The position numbers and the translations under genes are program-made. Positions 55,101 to 62,079 of a stretch of DNA of 64,000 bases are shown one piece after another. Each line of letters begins with the position of its first letter. Within the stretch, counting starts at the first letter, position 1. The DNA is taken from assembly GCF_009720145.1 (NCBI RefSeq), contig NZ_CP046256.1, forward strand, positions 159,980 to 223,979, read 5' to 3'. This DNA is from Sphingobium sp. CAP-1 (GTDB taxonomy: Bacteria > Pseudomonadota > Alphaproteobacteria > Sphingomonadales > Sphingomonadaceae). The notes below the pieces were generated by a model. It had not been told where the DNA came from, searched no databases, and worked only from the letters and a program-made list of their open reading frames with translations.

Positions 55101-55188
55101 CGGCCGCTACGACTTCTCCGTGCCTGACGCCGTCGCAAACGGCGGCCTCAGACCGCTACGCCAACCTAATTCCGAATGGGACTTTTGA
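52174..55188 (+). CDS. tnpA: TnpA, Tn3-family transposase
   Basis: A 1004-residue transposase, full length for the family. It opens PTRHLTDAQRQGFARF. The C-terminal DDE_Tnp_Tn3 domain contains IMTDTAAYSDAIFGLFWLLG (catalytic Asp), WGRVKINLIRENW and LNSIVHWNAVYMQE (catalytic Glu region). ATG 52174 was chosen because the first 20 codons of the longer frame come from IS21-C and its junction. No frameshift was seen. Confidence 0.96.
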   Translation: MPTRHLTDAQRQGFARFDGEPSADQLARYFHLDQTDRDLIGTLRGDHNRLGFAVMLTSARFLGAFPVSPAEIPASVLAAVIEQLALEPGTDVDAYFAGSRRIRHLALIRTHCGFTDFGDNAVARFRLTRWLYALCWSGDDRPGPLIDRAAAWLIANKVLLPGVTVVERLVGRIRDRARTRLWRHLVASLSDDQRVRIAALFDDGDTSTFAALDALRTVPSKRMPTELFRHLDRLDAVRAFNLRPAPPRGVPATTLERLARVARVGKPSAIAALQEPRRTATVAALFHTLEAAAQDDAAELAEALLADLVKGAEAADKQARLRSLRDLDGAAMLLHAMGLLVLTDDALPLNEWRDVLFERLPRPDIEAAMSKVEAIAKPAETKPYDQLRTKWRSARRLFFEIATRIETDAAPGGKNVKAAISYLKGVDDWSSLVKMRGAPIAAVSKAWRQHVLDDDGRMRDPKAYVFAIIDAWRLAIKRRDVFAKPGIRYGDPRRGMLEGESWHNSRLMVARALGRSLEADIEIDGLSRLLDEAYRHVVARAGDNPDLRFETVADKMGIVVTPLDKLDEPESLRALRAAVQTRMPKAGMPDIFLEVMARTGFAKSFTHLSERQATVEHFEISLCATLVGGACNIGLEPIVRPEFAALRRDRLSWVGQNFIRPETIAAANAAIVSAHSRLDIVQHWGAGEVASADGMRFVAPSSAIHAGPNPKYYGQERGVTWYNMISNQFSGLTGAVIPGTLRDSLVVLALLLEQETELDPLEIMTDTAAYSDAIFGLFWLLGYRFSPRLADIGDAKLWRIDRQASYGPFDQTAWGRVKINLIRENWSDLIRLAGSLKLGHLKAAGVMRMLQVKDRPTTLAKALSELGRIIKTLHILRYIDDRPFRRRILFQLNRQELRHKLGRRVHHGDRGEIRSPLRQGQEEQLGVLGLALNSIVHWNAVYMQETVRQLSEAGTPPLPADIARLSPISWRHINFLGRYDFSVPDAVANGGLRPLRQPNSEWDF

Positions 55189-55203
55189 AAGGAAATAATG
55201 CCC

Positions 55204-55241
55204 CTTACGACACTTTCCTGTTCCGCTCAGCCGCACGACCC
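55204..55241 (-). repeat. Right 38-bp terminal inverted repeat of the Tn3 element
   Basis: On the minus strand it begins GGGTCGTGCG and ends GTCGTAAG, one base different from the left copy. It starts 15 bases after the tnpA stop. Confidence 0.93.
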
Positions 55242-55371
55242 TCTATAGGCTGTACCGCCCTAAAAACGTACCTATCGTGACCGAGGACAACGGAAAACCG
55301 CTACCTATTTGGGCAAACAGGGGAGGGGATGGTTGCTCAGTGCGCGCCCCTTCGCATGGGAAGCCCTTCCC

Positions 55372-55416
55372 TTGACTGGAGTACGGTAATACGCAATTAT
55401 AGTTAGATAACTAAGG
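55372..55416 (+). promoter_or_regulatory. Promoter and predicted MarR operator of the alpha/beta hydrolase gene
   Basis: TTGACT (55372-55377), a 17-base spacer and AATTAT (55395-55400) form a sigma-70-like promoter. Immediately after the -10 lies GTTAGATAACTAAGG (55402-55416), with inverted arms TTAG/CTAA. The same 15 bases occur in front of the esterase gene at 58023-58037. The location over the start point suits repression by the nearby MarR protein. Confidence 0.68.
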
Positions 55417-55424
55417 ATATGGCC

Positions 55425-56609
55425 ATGGAGAGAGGATTGCCGACAAAGGCGCTATGGGATCGCCTTCCCGAAATCGTTCGCTTCCGCGATCAACCGGGGA
55501 TGACGGAGACCTACAGTTTTGCGGGCGCCGAGGGCACGACCGAGCTGGAAGGCCAGCTGTTCCGGCAGAGAGCGCGGCCATCTAAGGCGGTCTATTTGTT
55601 CATGCACCCCACAGCCACGGTCCAGCTGCTCCCAATGCCTGAGGCGCTTGCCGATGCGGGGTTGCACGTACTTTGCGCGTCGAGTCGCTACCCGAGAAAC
55701 GATAGTGCGCTGATTATGGAAAAGGTCGCCTACGACATGGGCCAGTGGGTGCGCCACGCGCGCGAGTCGCTGGGTTATGAAAAGGTGATCCTGGTGGGAT
55801 GGTCGGGCGGCGGCTCGCTATCGCTGTTTTATGCGGCCCAGTCTGAACATCCGACAATCACCCACACGCCCGCCGGCGACCTTTATGACCTGACAGCAGC
55901 GCGGCTGCAGCGGGTTGACGGAATAGTCCTCATCGCCGCCCACCTCAGCCGGGCGGAAGTGCTGACCGAATGGCTTGACCCCTCCGTCATCGACGAATTC
56001 GACCCGGACACGCGCGATCTCGAATTCGATATCTATAGTCCGGACTGCCCGAACAAACCACCATTCACCGCTGACTTCATCGCCGCCTTCCGCGAGAGGC
56101 AGCGGGCCCGCAATCGCAGAATTACCGCCTGGGCCGAGGAAATGCTTGCCACGCTCCGTCGTCGCAACGACGGCGAAACCGAACGCGCCTTCGTCACGCA
56201 CCGCACGATGTGCGACGTGCGCTGGATTGATCCGACGATCGACCCCAATGGACGCGCGCCGGGGGCATCCTATCTTGGCAATCCACGCACGGTGAACGTG
56301 GGACCCGCTGGTTTGGCGCGATTCTCAACCCTGCGCTCGTGGCTGTCGCAATGGTCCTACGACCTATCCAACTCCAAGGCTGCCGTTAACGCGACAAAGA
56401 TCCATCGGACCCCTGTGCTGCAGATCGAGAATGAAGCGGACGACGCGGTTCCCGCGAGCCATAATCCGATCATTCACAACGCGCTCACCGTTGCGAACAA
56501 GGAATTTGTGAGCATCAAGGGCGCGACCCATTTCTACCAGGGCCAGCCCGAACATGTCAGCGCTTGTATCGACGGGATCATCGACTGGAGCCACCGCAAC
56601 GATTTGTGA
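55425..56609 (+). CDS. Alpha/beta hydrolase, possible aromatic (phthalate) ester hydrolase
   Basis: A 394-residue cytoplasmic hydrolase. The nucleophile elbow is GWSGGGS (near residue 128), the acid is probably Asp in NEADDAVPASH, and the His is in GATHFYQGQP. No signal peptide is seen. ATG 55425 is preferred, with AAGG eight bases upstream; ATG 55419 is too close to it. It lies in a phthalate gene region and shares an operator with a second esterase-type gene, so hydrolysis of phthalate mono- or diesters is a reasonable hypothesis, not proven by sequence. Confidence 0.82.
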   Translation: MERGLPTKALWDRLPEIVRFRDQPGMTETYSFAGAEGTTELEGQLFRQRARPSKAVYLFMHPTATVQLLPMPEALADAGLHVLCASSRYPRNDSALIMEKVAYDMGQWVRHARESLGYEKVILVGWSGGGSLSLFYAAQSEHPTITHTPAGDLYDLTAARLQRVDGIVLIAAHLSRAEVLTEWLDPSVIDEFDPDTRDLEFDIYSPDCPNKPPFTADFIAAFRERQRARNRRITAWAEEMLATLRRRNDGETERAFVTHRTMCDVRWIDPTIDPNGRAPGASYLGNPRTVNVGPAGLARFSTLRSWLSQWSYDLSNSKAAVNATKIHRTPVLQIENEADDAVPASHNPIIHNALTVANKEFVSIKGATHFYQGQPEHVSACIDGIIDWSHRNDL

Positions 56610-56656
56610 TCTGGCCGCCGCGATCGACGCGGCGCCTCCGCATTTTCGCTGCGGCG

Positions 56657-56676
56657 CGGCCGGCTTACGCCGGCCG
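56657..56676. terminator. Hairpin between convergent hydrolase and esterase genes
   Basis: CGGCCGGC-TTAC-GCCGGCCG, a perfect 8-bp GC-only stem with a 4-base loop, in the 88-base convergent gap. There is no long T-run on either side, so it may be a bidirectional hairpin or a weak terminator. Confidence 0.5.
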
Positions 56677-56697
56677 GTCGCGGATTCCTTGCGGGGA

Positions 56698-57852
56698 TCA
56701 GTTGTAGACGGCGTCCCGGATGTCGGACACGAACTTCCCCGACATACCCTCAAAGGCCGTGTTGGTCATGGCCACGACCGTCAGCGCGTTTGCACGATCG
56801 ATGAACCAGCTATTGCCGTATCCGCCGGCCCAGTGAAGCGTTCCGGGAGACTGCGGCGACGGGACGGCGTGCGGATCTGCAAGCACTGCCCAGCCGAAGC
56901 CGAAGCCCCAACCCGGCCCGCAGGCCGCAGCCTGAGGTCCGAGCTGATCGGTCGCCATCATCTCGACTGTTTCAGGCTTCAGGATCGGACCACCCCCGAG
57001 CCGGATGGTTTCCAGAAAGTGCAGGACGTCGCCCGCAGTCCCCACCATCCCACCCCCGCCTGACGGATAGGAGTTTGGATCCAGGATACGGCTCGGCGCG
57101 AACGTTAGCGACCCGTTGAAGGCATCCAGAGGCACTACCATGCCGTCCGTGATGCGGACGGGAACGGATTCGCTGTTGAAGTAATTCGTCGCGAGCCGCT
57201 CAACATCCGCAACGGCAAAGCCGGTATCGACGATACCCAGCGGATCCGTGACCAGTTTGCGCACAGCATCGCGTAGCGAACCACCGGTAACGCTCTCAAC
57301 CACCCCTCCCATCACATCCATGCCAAGGGAATAGCGAAAACCCGACCCCGGTGCGGCGGTAAGCGGGGCGGCAGCCAGGCGCCGAAGATTCTCGGATAGC
57401 GACAATCCCGGTTGATCCAACCCGTCGGAGACGTCGAGGCGACGATAATGGCCATCGCTCCCTTCCTGAAACGGATAGCCGAGCCCCGATGTGTGCGTGA
57501 GCAGATGGCGGATCGAGATGACCGGAACCGATCCATCGGACAGGCGCGGCTGAAAGTCGGGCAGGAAGCGCGTCACTGGATCGTCCAGCCTCACAACACC
57601 ATCCTCGATCAGGCGCATCACGGCGGCGGTGACAAAGGGTTTGGTCACCGATGCAAATCGGAAAATGCTATCCGTTTGCATCGGCTTTTGCGATTCACGG
57701 TCTGCAAATCCCGCCGCGCGGCGATAGGCGATCTTGCCGCCCCGGGCGACGATCACGACCGTTCCCACCAAACGATTGTCGGCGAGAGCATTGTCTATCG
57801 CGCGATCCAGGCGATCGGACACATCCGCGCCTTTAAAGGCTGATGAACTCAT
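56698..57852 (-). CDS. Beta-lactamase-fold serine hydrolase (family VIII esterase type)
   Basis: 384 residues. The catalytic Ser-X-X-Lys is in FRFASVTKPF (near residue 68), a YSL box in FRYSLGMDVMG replaces the class C YXN, and the third motif is HWAGGYGNSWF. Absence of a signal peptide and the WAGG box suggest an EstB-like esterase rather than an antibiotic-resistance enzyme. Some family VIII esterases hydrolyse phthalate diesters. It shares an exact 15-bp operator sequence with the neighbouring alpha/beta hydrolase gene. Confidence 0.85.
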   Translation of the reverse strand: MSSSAFKGADVSDRLDRAIDNALADNRLVGTVVIVARGGKIAYRRAAGFADRESQKPMQTDSIFRFASVTKPFVTAAVMRLIEDGVVRLDDPVTRFLPDFQPRLSDGSVPVISIRHLLTHTSGLGYPFQEGSDGHYRRLDVSDGLDQPGLSLSENLRRLAAAPLTAAPGSGFRYSLGMDVMGGVVESVTGGSLRDAVRKLVTDPLGIVDTGFAVADVERLATNYFNSESVPVRITDGMVVPLDAFNGSLTFAPSRILDPNSYPSGGGGMVGTAGDVLHFLETIRLGGGPILKPETVEMMATDQLGPQAAACGPGWGFGFGWAVLADPHAVPSPQSPGTLHWAGGYGNSWFIDRANALTVVAMTNTAFEGMSGKFVSDIRDAVYN

Positions 57853-58022
57853 AAGTTCAAACTCTCCCGATACTCTCGCAGACCGGACGCGGCCCGCACC
57901 TAAGCGATTGCAGTCATCAACCGCGCGGTGGAGAGCGACGACGATTCGGTCGGAGGCAAGGCCTGACCATCAGCACACCTCTCCACGCAACCTTCACGTC
58001 GCAGACCGCCACCGTGCAGTTC

Positions 58023-58065
58023 CTTAGTTATCTAACCATTAGTGATGTAAGTATCGGCGCGCAAC
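58023..58065 (-). promoter_or_regulatory. Promoter and predicted operator of the esterase gene
   Basis: On the minus strand TTGCGC (58065-58060), 17 bases, then TAATGG (58042-58037) precede GTTAGATAACTAAGG (58037-58023). This is the same 15-mer and the same geometry as at 55402-55416. It lies between the MarR gene and the esterase gene, about 170 bases upstream of the esterase ATG. Confidence 0.6.
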
Positions 58066-58109
58066 ATTGATGTGGGGCATCCATGGTGGCGAGGACACCC
58101 ACTATCGCA

Positions 58110-58658
58110 TCAGTCGCCTGCCTCATGAGTGATGCCGGCGACCCCTCGGTCCTCTCGGCGCCGCCGACCCGGCTTCGCGTCGGGCTCCTCGGGGGAGAGG
58201 CTCCGAATCGCAGCTTCTAGATTGGTCTGCAGCTCGCCCAATAGGGCGATCTGGAGATCCGCTTCGCGGCGCGAAATGCCGGTCTTAGCGATATCCCCAA
58301 CTTCGATGCCAATGGGCAGAAGCTTCCTTTTCAGCTCGTGACCGTAAGGGGTGAGGAAGATGTTGATCTTCCGCTTGTCCGCCGCGTTGCGGACCCGGGC
58401 AACGATTCCCCGTTGCTCCATGGAAGCGATCGCCGAAAGCGTGGTCGGCTCCATCGTTCCAACAAGGTCGGACAGTTCCTTCTGGGTTAAGCCGTCCTGG
58501 TCCCACAGGACGCGCAAGAAGTACCACATGCCCAGGGTGACGCCGAACTGCTCGATCTTCAGCTGTAGCAGCTTTTGCATAAGTCGATGCGTGAGTCGGA
58601 TTTGATATCCGATACTCAGGTCGAACGGCAGGTTGATTTCCCCGCTATCTCCGCTCAT
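58110..58658 (-). CDS. MarR-family regulator of the esterase pair
   Basis: A 182-residue winged-helix regulator. The N-terminal half (FDLSIGYQIRLTHRLMQKLL, MWYFLRVLWDQDGLTQKELSD) resembles the two phthalate-module MarR proteins, so the three are paralogues. The wing is DKRKINIFLTPYG, with an Arg-rich tail. Likely target: the 15-bp sites at 55402 and 58023. Confidence 0.88.
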   Translation of the reverse strand: MSGDSGEINLPFDLSIGYQIRLTHRLMQKLLQLKIEQFGVTLGMWYFLRVLWDQDGLTQKELSDLVGTMEPTTLSAIASMEQRGIVARVRNAADKRKINIFLTPYGHELKRKLLPIGIEVGDIAKTGISRREADLQIALLGELQTNLEAAIRSLSPEEPDAKPGRRRREDRGVAGITHEAGD

Positions 58659-58972
58659 CGAAATCGGCCCTGCATGACCCGAACCATCGGGCCTGTTGAA
58701 TGTCGAAACCAGCGTGCATTCCTTCTTGGCAACCGCCCCAGCCGCGTGGGTCGGTTGACTTGTTAATGGATTATGACTTGACGGTCCCGCGGTTTCTCAT
58801 CCGGGTCGAGGGCGAGATTCCGGCGTTCGTTCGGCGGCCTTGATGGTCGTGACTGCCATATATTCAACCGACGTAAGGGCACGAGGGCCACCCTAGTTCG
58901 GGCGGGATTCAAAGGGCCGGAGAACCCACGCTCAATCCGCGTGGAATAGATAGGGTGTCACCGAAGCACGAT
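58659..58972. other. Gene-free segment upstream of the MarR gene
   Basis: About 310 bases with no convincing gene, presumably holding the MarR promoter. A 25-codon frame at about 58764-58841 has no recognisable relatives to my knowledge and was not called. Confidence 0.4.
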
Positions 58973-59062
58973 TCAGACCCGTTCGACCGCGAGCGCAAGG
59001 CCCATGCCGACGCCGATGCAGAGCGTGGCAAGGCCCAGTCTGCCGTCAGTATCCAACTGGAC
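58973..59062 (-). pseudogene. Remnant of a thiolase (acetyl-CoA acyltransferase) C-terminus
   Basis: The last 24 codons read GLATLCIGVGMGLALAVERV plus stop, the conserved C-terminal block of thiolases with the catalytic Cys in LCIG. Upstream sequence loses similarity quickly, and the MarR gene of module 2 starts about 85 bases away. It is a deletion scar, suggesting that a beta-ketoadipyl- or acetyl-CoA thiolase gene once stood here. Confidence 0.7.
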
Positions 59063-59147
59063 GTTGGCGGGCAGGTGCACCATCAAAGCCGTTGCCCCTG
59101 CCTCATTGGGAGGGCGAACATGGCGACACGCCCCAGGGAGAGTGCAT

Positions 59148-59627
59148 TTGTCCAACAGGCCCGCCCAGCTCAATCCGGAATGGAGCCTTGGTTATCAGGT
59201 CCGGCGCTGCCATCGGCGGTTCGATCGCCTGCTCAATGCGATGCTGGCGAAGCACGATCTAAAGACGGGCTTCTGGTATTACCTTCGTGTGCTGTGGATC
59301 CGCGACGGCGTCACCCAGAAATATCTGAGCGACATGACCAACGTCACAGAAAACACGACTGTGTCGATAATCAACAACATGATGCAGCACGGGCTTGTAG
59401 AGCGCACCCGCGACAAGGTTGATCGCCGCAAGTTGAGCGTTACGCTGACCCAACGAGGCAAAGCCCTGGAAGCGGAGCTCATGCAATATGCGATCGACAT
59501 TAACCGCATCGCCGTCGCCGGGATCGATCCGGCCGAGGTTGCGACGTGCGTCGACGTGCTTTCGCGCATGTCAGCCAATCTCGCCGCCGAATTCGATTCT
59601 ATCCCGAACACCCCCGCCGAGGACTGA
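59148..59627 (+). CDS. MarR-family regulator of phthalate module 2
   Basis: 159 residues from TTG 59148, with AGGGAG seven bases upstream. The protein is highly similar throughout to the module 1 regulator (SLGYQVRRCHRRFDRLL, KYLSDMTNVTENTTVSII). An upstream in-frame ATG (59004) would add 48 residues overlapping the thiolase remnant and was rejected. Unlike in module 1, it is convergent with the decarboxylase gene. Confidence 0.82.
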   Translation: MSNRPAQLNPEWSLGYQVRRCHRRFDRLLNAMLAKHDLKTGFWYYLRVLWIRDGVTQKYLSDMTNVTENTTVSIINNMMQHGLVERTRDKVDRRKLSVTLTQRGKALEAELMQYAIDINRIAVAGIDPAEVATCVDVLSRMSANLAAEFDSIPNTPAED

Positions 59628-59755
59628 CAGGGCGCAACCGGTCAGCGGCCGCTCGCCGGGTATCCTGCGGCAGCCCGGCAAAGACGGAGCATCGACAACC
59701 ACGCTGCTCCCGCACCGCTTATGCTCCGCCCCGTCATTTCCCGGATTGCATCACG

Positions 59756-60747
59756 TCAGATCTTGAACTCCGCGAACGTCTCCGGCGCGAACATGTCCTC
59801 GATCGTCAGCTGGCGCGGCGACAGACCCTGCTCATGATGATAGCGCGTGAAGGTCTCGAGTACGTGGCGGTTCTTCTCGATTCCGTAAGGCCACCACTGA
59901 TCGCCCAACGTCGCGATCGTTTCCTCGACCGCGGCAATTTGCCAGGGCAGCATCGTCTTGAGCGAGGCTGAGACGCGCAGCTGTTCGTAGGTTAGCTGCT
60001 GCGCCTGGACGAACGCCTTGTAGAGCGCCTGTGCGATCCAGCGGTTCTTCTCGTAAATGTCGCGGCGAATGGCAACGACGTGCATGATCGGGAAGATATT
60101 CGTCTTGCCGAAATAGGCTTTCTCGACCTGGACGAAGTCCGGGAACAGGCGCCGCACATTGTGCGGTTCCGAATAGAAGGTCGATGGAGCACGCGCGTGT
60201 GCAGCGCGTCGATCTCGCCATCAGCCAACATCCGGGTCAGCGTCTGGTTTGGCCCGATCGGCTCAACCTTGAACTTGTCCGGCAGATTGAGTTTGAGCTT
60301 TTCCTCACGGCCCGGCTCTTCCTCGCCGCCCGTGACATAAGTGACCGACGCCGGGTCGATGCCATATTCGTCCTGCAGGATACCGCGGATCCAGACCGGC
60401 GCGGTCATCTGATATTCCGGGACGCCGATGCGCTTGCCGACAAGGTCGGACGGTTTTTCGATGCCGCTCTTGGCCGACACGAAGATGCAGGAATGACGGA
60501 AGAAACGTGACGGGAACACCGGGATGGCGATAAAGTCTGGATTGTCCCGGCCCAGAGTCACGCAATACGATGACATCGAAAGCTCGGCGGCATCGAACTC
60601 GCGATTGCGCAGCATCCGGAAGAACGTTTCCTCGACGGACAGCACCTGAAAGTTGAGATCGATCCCATCGGGGCGGACCGTCTGCGACAGCAGCGCCTCG
60701 GTGCGATCATAGCCCCAACAGGCGAGCGAGAGGTTCAATCTAGTCAT
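59756..60747 (-). pseudogene. 4,5-dihydroxyphthalate decarboxylase, module 2, frameshifted
   Basis: It aligns along its whole length with the module 1 decarboxylase, starting MTRLNLSLACWGYDRTEAL at 60747. Near 60190-60210 one base is missing relative to module 1, in the codons after GEIDALHT. The frame moves there and the C-terminal third (RRLFPDFVQVEKAYFGK onward) continues in another frame. Either decay or a sequencing error. Its start overlaps the end of the dehydrogenase gene, as in a coupled operon. Confidence 0.85.
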
Positions 60748-61932
60748 ACGGAAACGGCCTCCAAAGTGTCGATAATCATGGCTGTGGGTGCGATTTCGCT
60801 GCCGGTGCGGCTCGATTCGAGTAGGGCTGCGCAGCACGCCACCGTCTTCACGCCCCAGCGGCCATCATGGATCGGCTGGACCAGACCGAGTGCGCCTTCA
60901 ACGAATTCATCGATGACCTCGACCCGCGGCAGGCTTGGCGGATCGATCGCGAGAAACTCACGGTGTTCATCGCCATAGAGCGTGATGCCTTGGGGCGAGA
61001 GCTTGAGATCGGCGCGTTCGCAACTGACCAGCACAAAGCCGAAATGCTCATGATACGGCGCCGGCGGTTCGCTGGTCGATGCGCCGTCCTCGCCATACGC
61101 TCGGCGTATCTTGGCAGCGCTTTCGGTCGCTGGTTCGAGGTTCCTGAGCGCGCGCCGCGTGTCACCGTATTGCTCCGGATCCTTCTCGCGGCCGAGTTCC
61201 GATATCCAATTAACCAGTTCGTCGGAATCATAATGGGCGTAGCCACTGTACGTCAGCGATGCGACAGCCCCACCCTCGAATCCCATCATCGCGGCATATG
61301 CGCCCTCGCTCGGGCGACTGGAATCCCAATTGCCCGCAACCGCGCGCACGAATGTCACATCGCGTCCGACAAGCCGCCGCGCCACGTCAATTTGGTGAGC
61401 GGCTTGACTGTAGACAACGCCCCCACCACGCGCGCTGTCCAGCTCTTCGGGGCGACGCGGCCGATACATGAAATCGGTGAAGTTCATCGCCGTGAGTTGC
61501 CGCACCGCACCAAAGCCGCCGCTGGCGATCAACTCGGCGGCTCGGCGGACCGGGGCATCAAAGCCATGGCTGGGGCCGACCAGGAGCAGTTTGCCGGCCC
61601 GGCGTGCCGCCGCTTCCATCGCGACGCACTCGGCGACAGAGATCGCCATCGGCTTTTCGACCAGAACATGCTTGCCCGCACCGAGGGCCGCGATTGCCTG
61701 CGTCGCGTGCAGTTCGTGTGGCGTCGCGATATAGACGGCATCAATATCGGCGGCGAGCAACCCCTCCAGGCTTTCATATGACTTGGCTCCGAACTCGCGC
61801 GTGAATTGAGCACGTGGGGACGCGCGCAGATCGAACGCCGCGGCGATCTCGACCCGTGGTGCGCGCGCAACGCCGGAAGCGTCAGCATGAACCCCGGCCA
61901 AGGCCGACAATGCCGATCCGAAGTGCCTTCAT
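60744..61932 (-). pseudogene. Phthalate dihydrodiol dehydrogenase (Gfo/Idh/MocA), module 2, frameshifted near the 5' end
   Basis: From about codon 30 the frame matches the module 1 dehydrogenase to the end (EKPMAISV, PRRPEELDSARGGGVVYSQA, AHQIDVARRLVG). The start MKALRIGIVGLGRG at 61932 is followed by two one-base losses. The first turns a TTT into TT after GLGRG; the second lies near 61870-61880 before RVEIAAAFD. The dinucleotide-binding fold is therefore broken unless these are sequencing errors. Confidence 0.85.
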
Positions 61933-61987
61933 GTTTATCCTCGATCTGCCAGGTCGGTCCTTGAAATGCGGCCCGCTTGAAACGCAC

Positions 61988-62009
61988 AATACTTCTATGT
62001 AGAAGTGTT
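61988..62009. promoter_or_regulatory. Predicted MarR operator, module 2 divergent promoter
   Basis: The core is a perfect dyad ACTTCTA-TG-TAGAAGT (61991-62006) within a 22-bp region that corresponds in place and sequence to the module 1 palindrome (shared ACTTCTA half-site). It lies between the divergent dehydrogenase and oxygenase genes. Confidence 0.65.
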
Positions 62010-62079
62010 TTCAAGAAGTGGATGAAACACCTTCGTGGCACGGCGCCTTGGCACAGCCACTTTGCGATAAGGATAGGCG

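Larger units (their letters stand above)
48944..55241. mobile_element. Tn3-family transposon (tnpR, tnpA) containing IS21 element C
   Basis: The ends are 38-bp inverted repeats (48944-48981 and 55204-55241) with a single mismatch seen (T versus C near the inner end). The outer ends begin GGGTCGTGCGGCTGAGCGGA and the inner ends finish TAAG, as in the family. It carries a resolvase and a full-length transposase, with no cargo other than the IS. The 5-bp flanks (TTCAT and TCTAT) do not match, so no target duplication is preserved. Confidence 0.93.

Noticed and set aside
56698..57852. Antibiotic-resistance beta-lactamase
   Set aside because: It has the SXXK motif but no signal peptide, and its YSL and WAGG boxes fit family VIII esterases better than class C enzymes.
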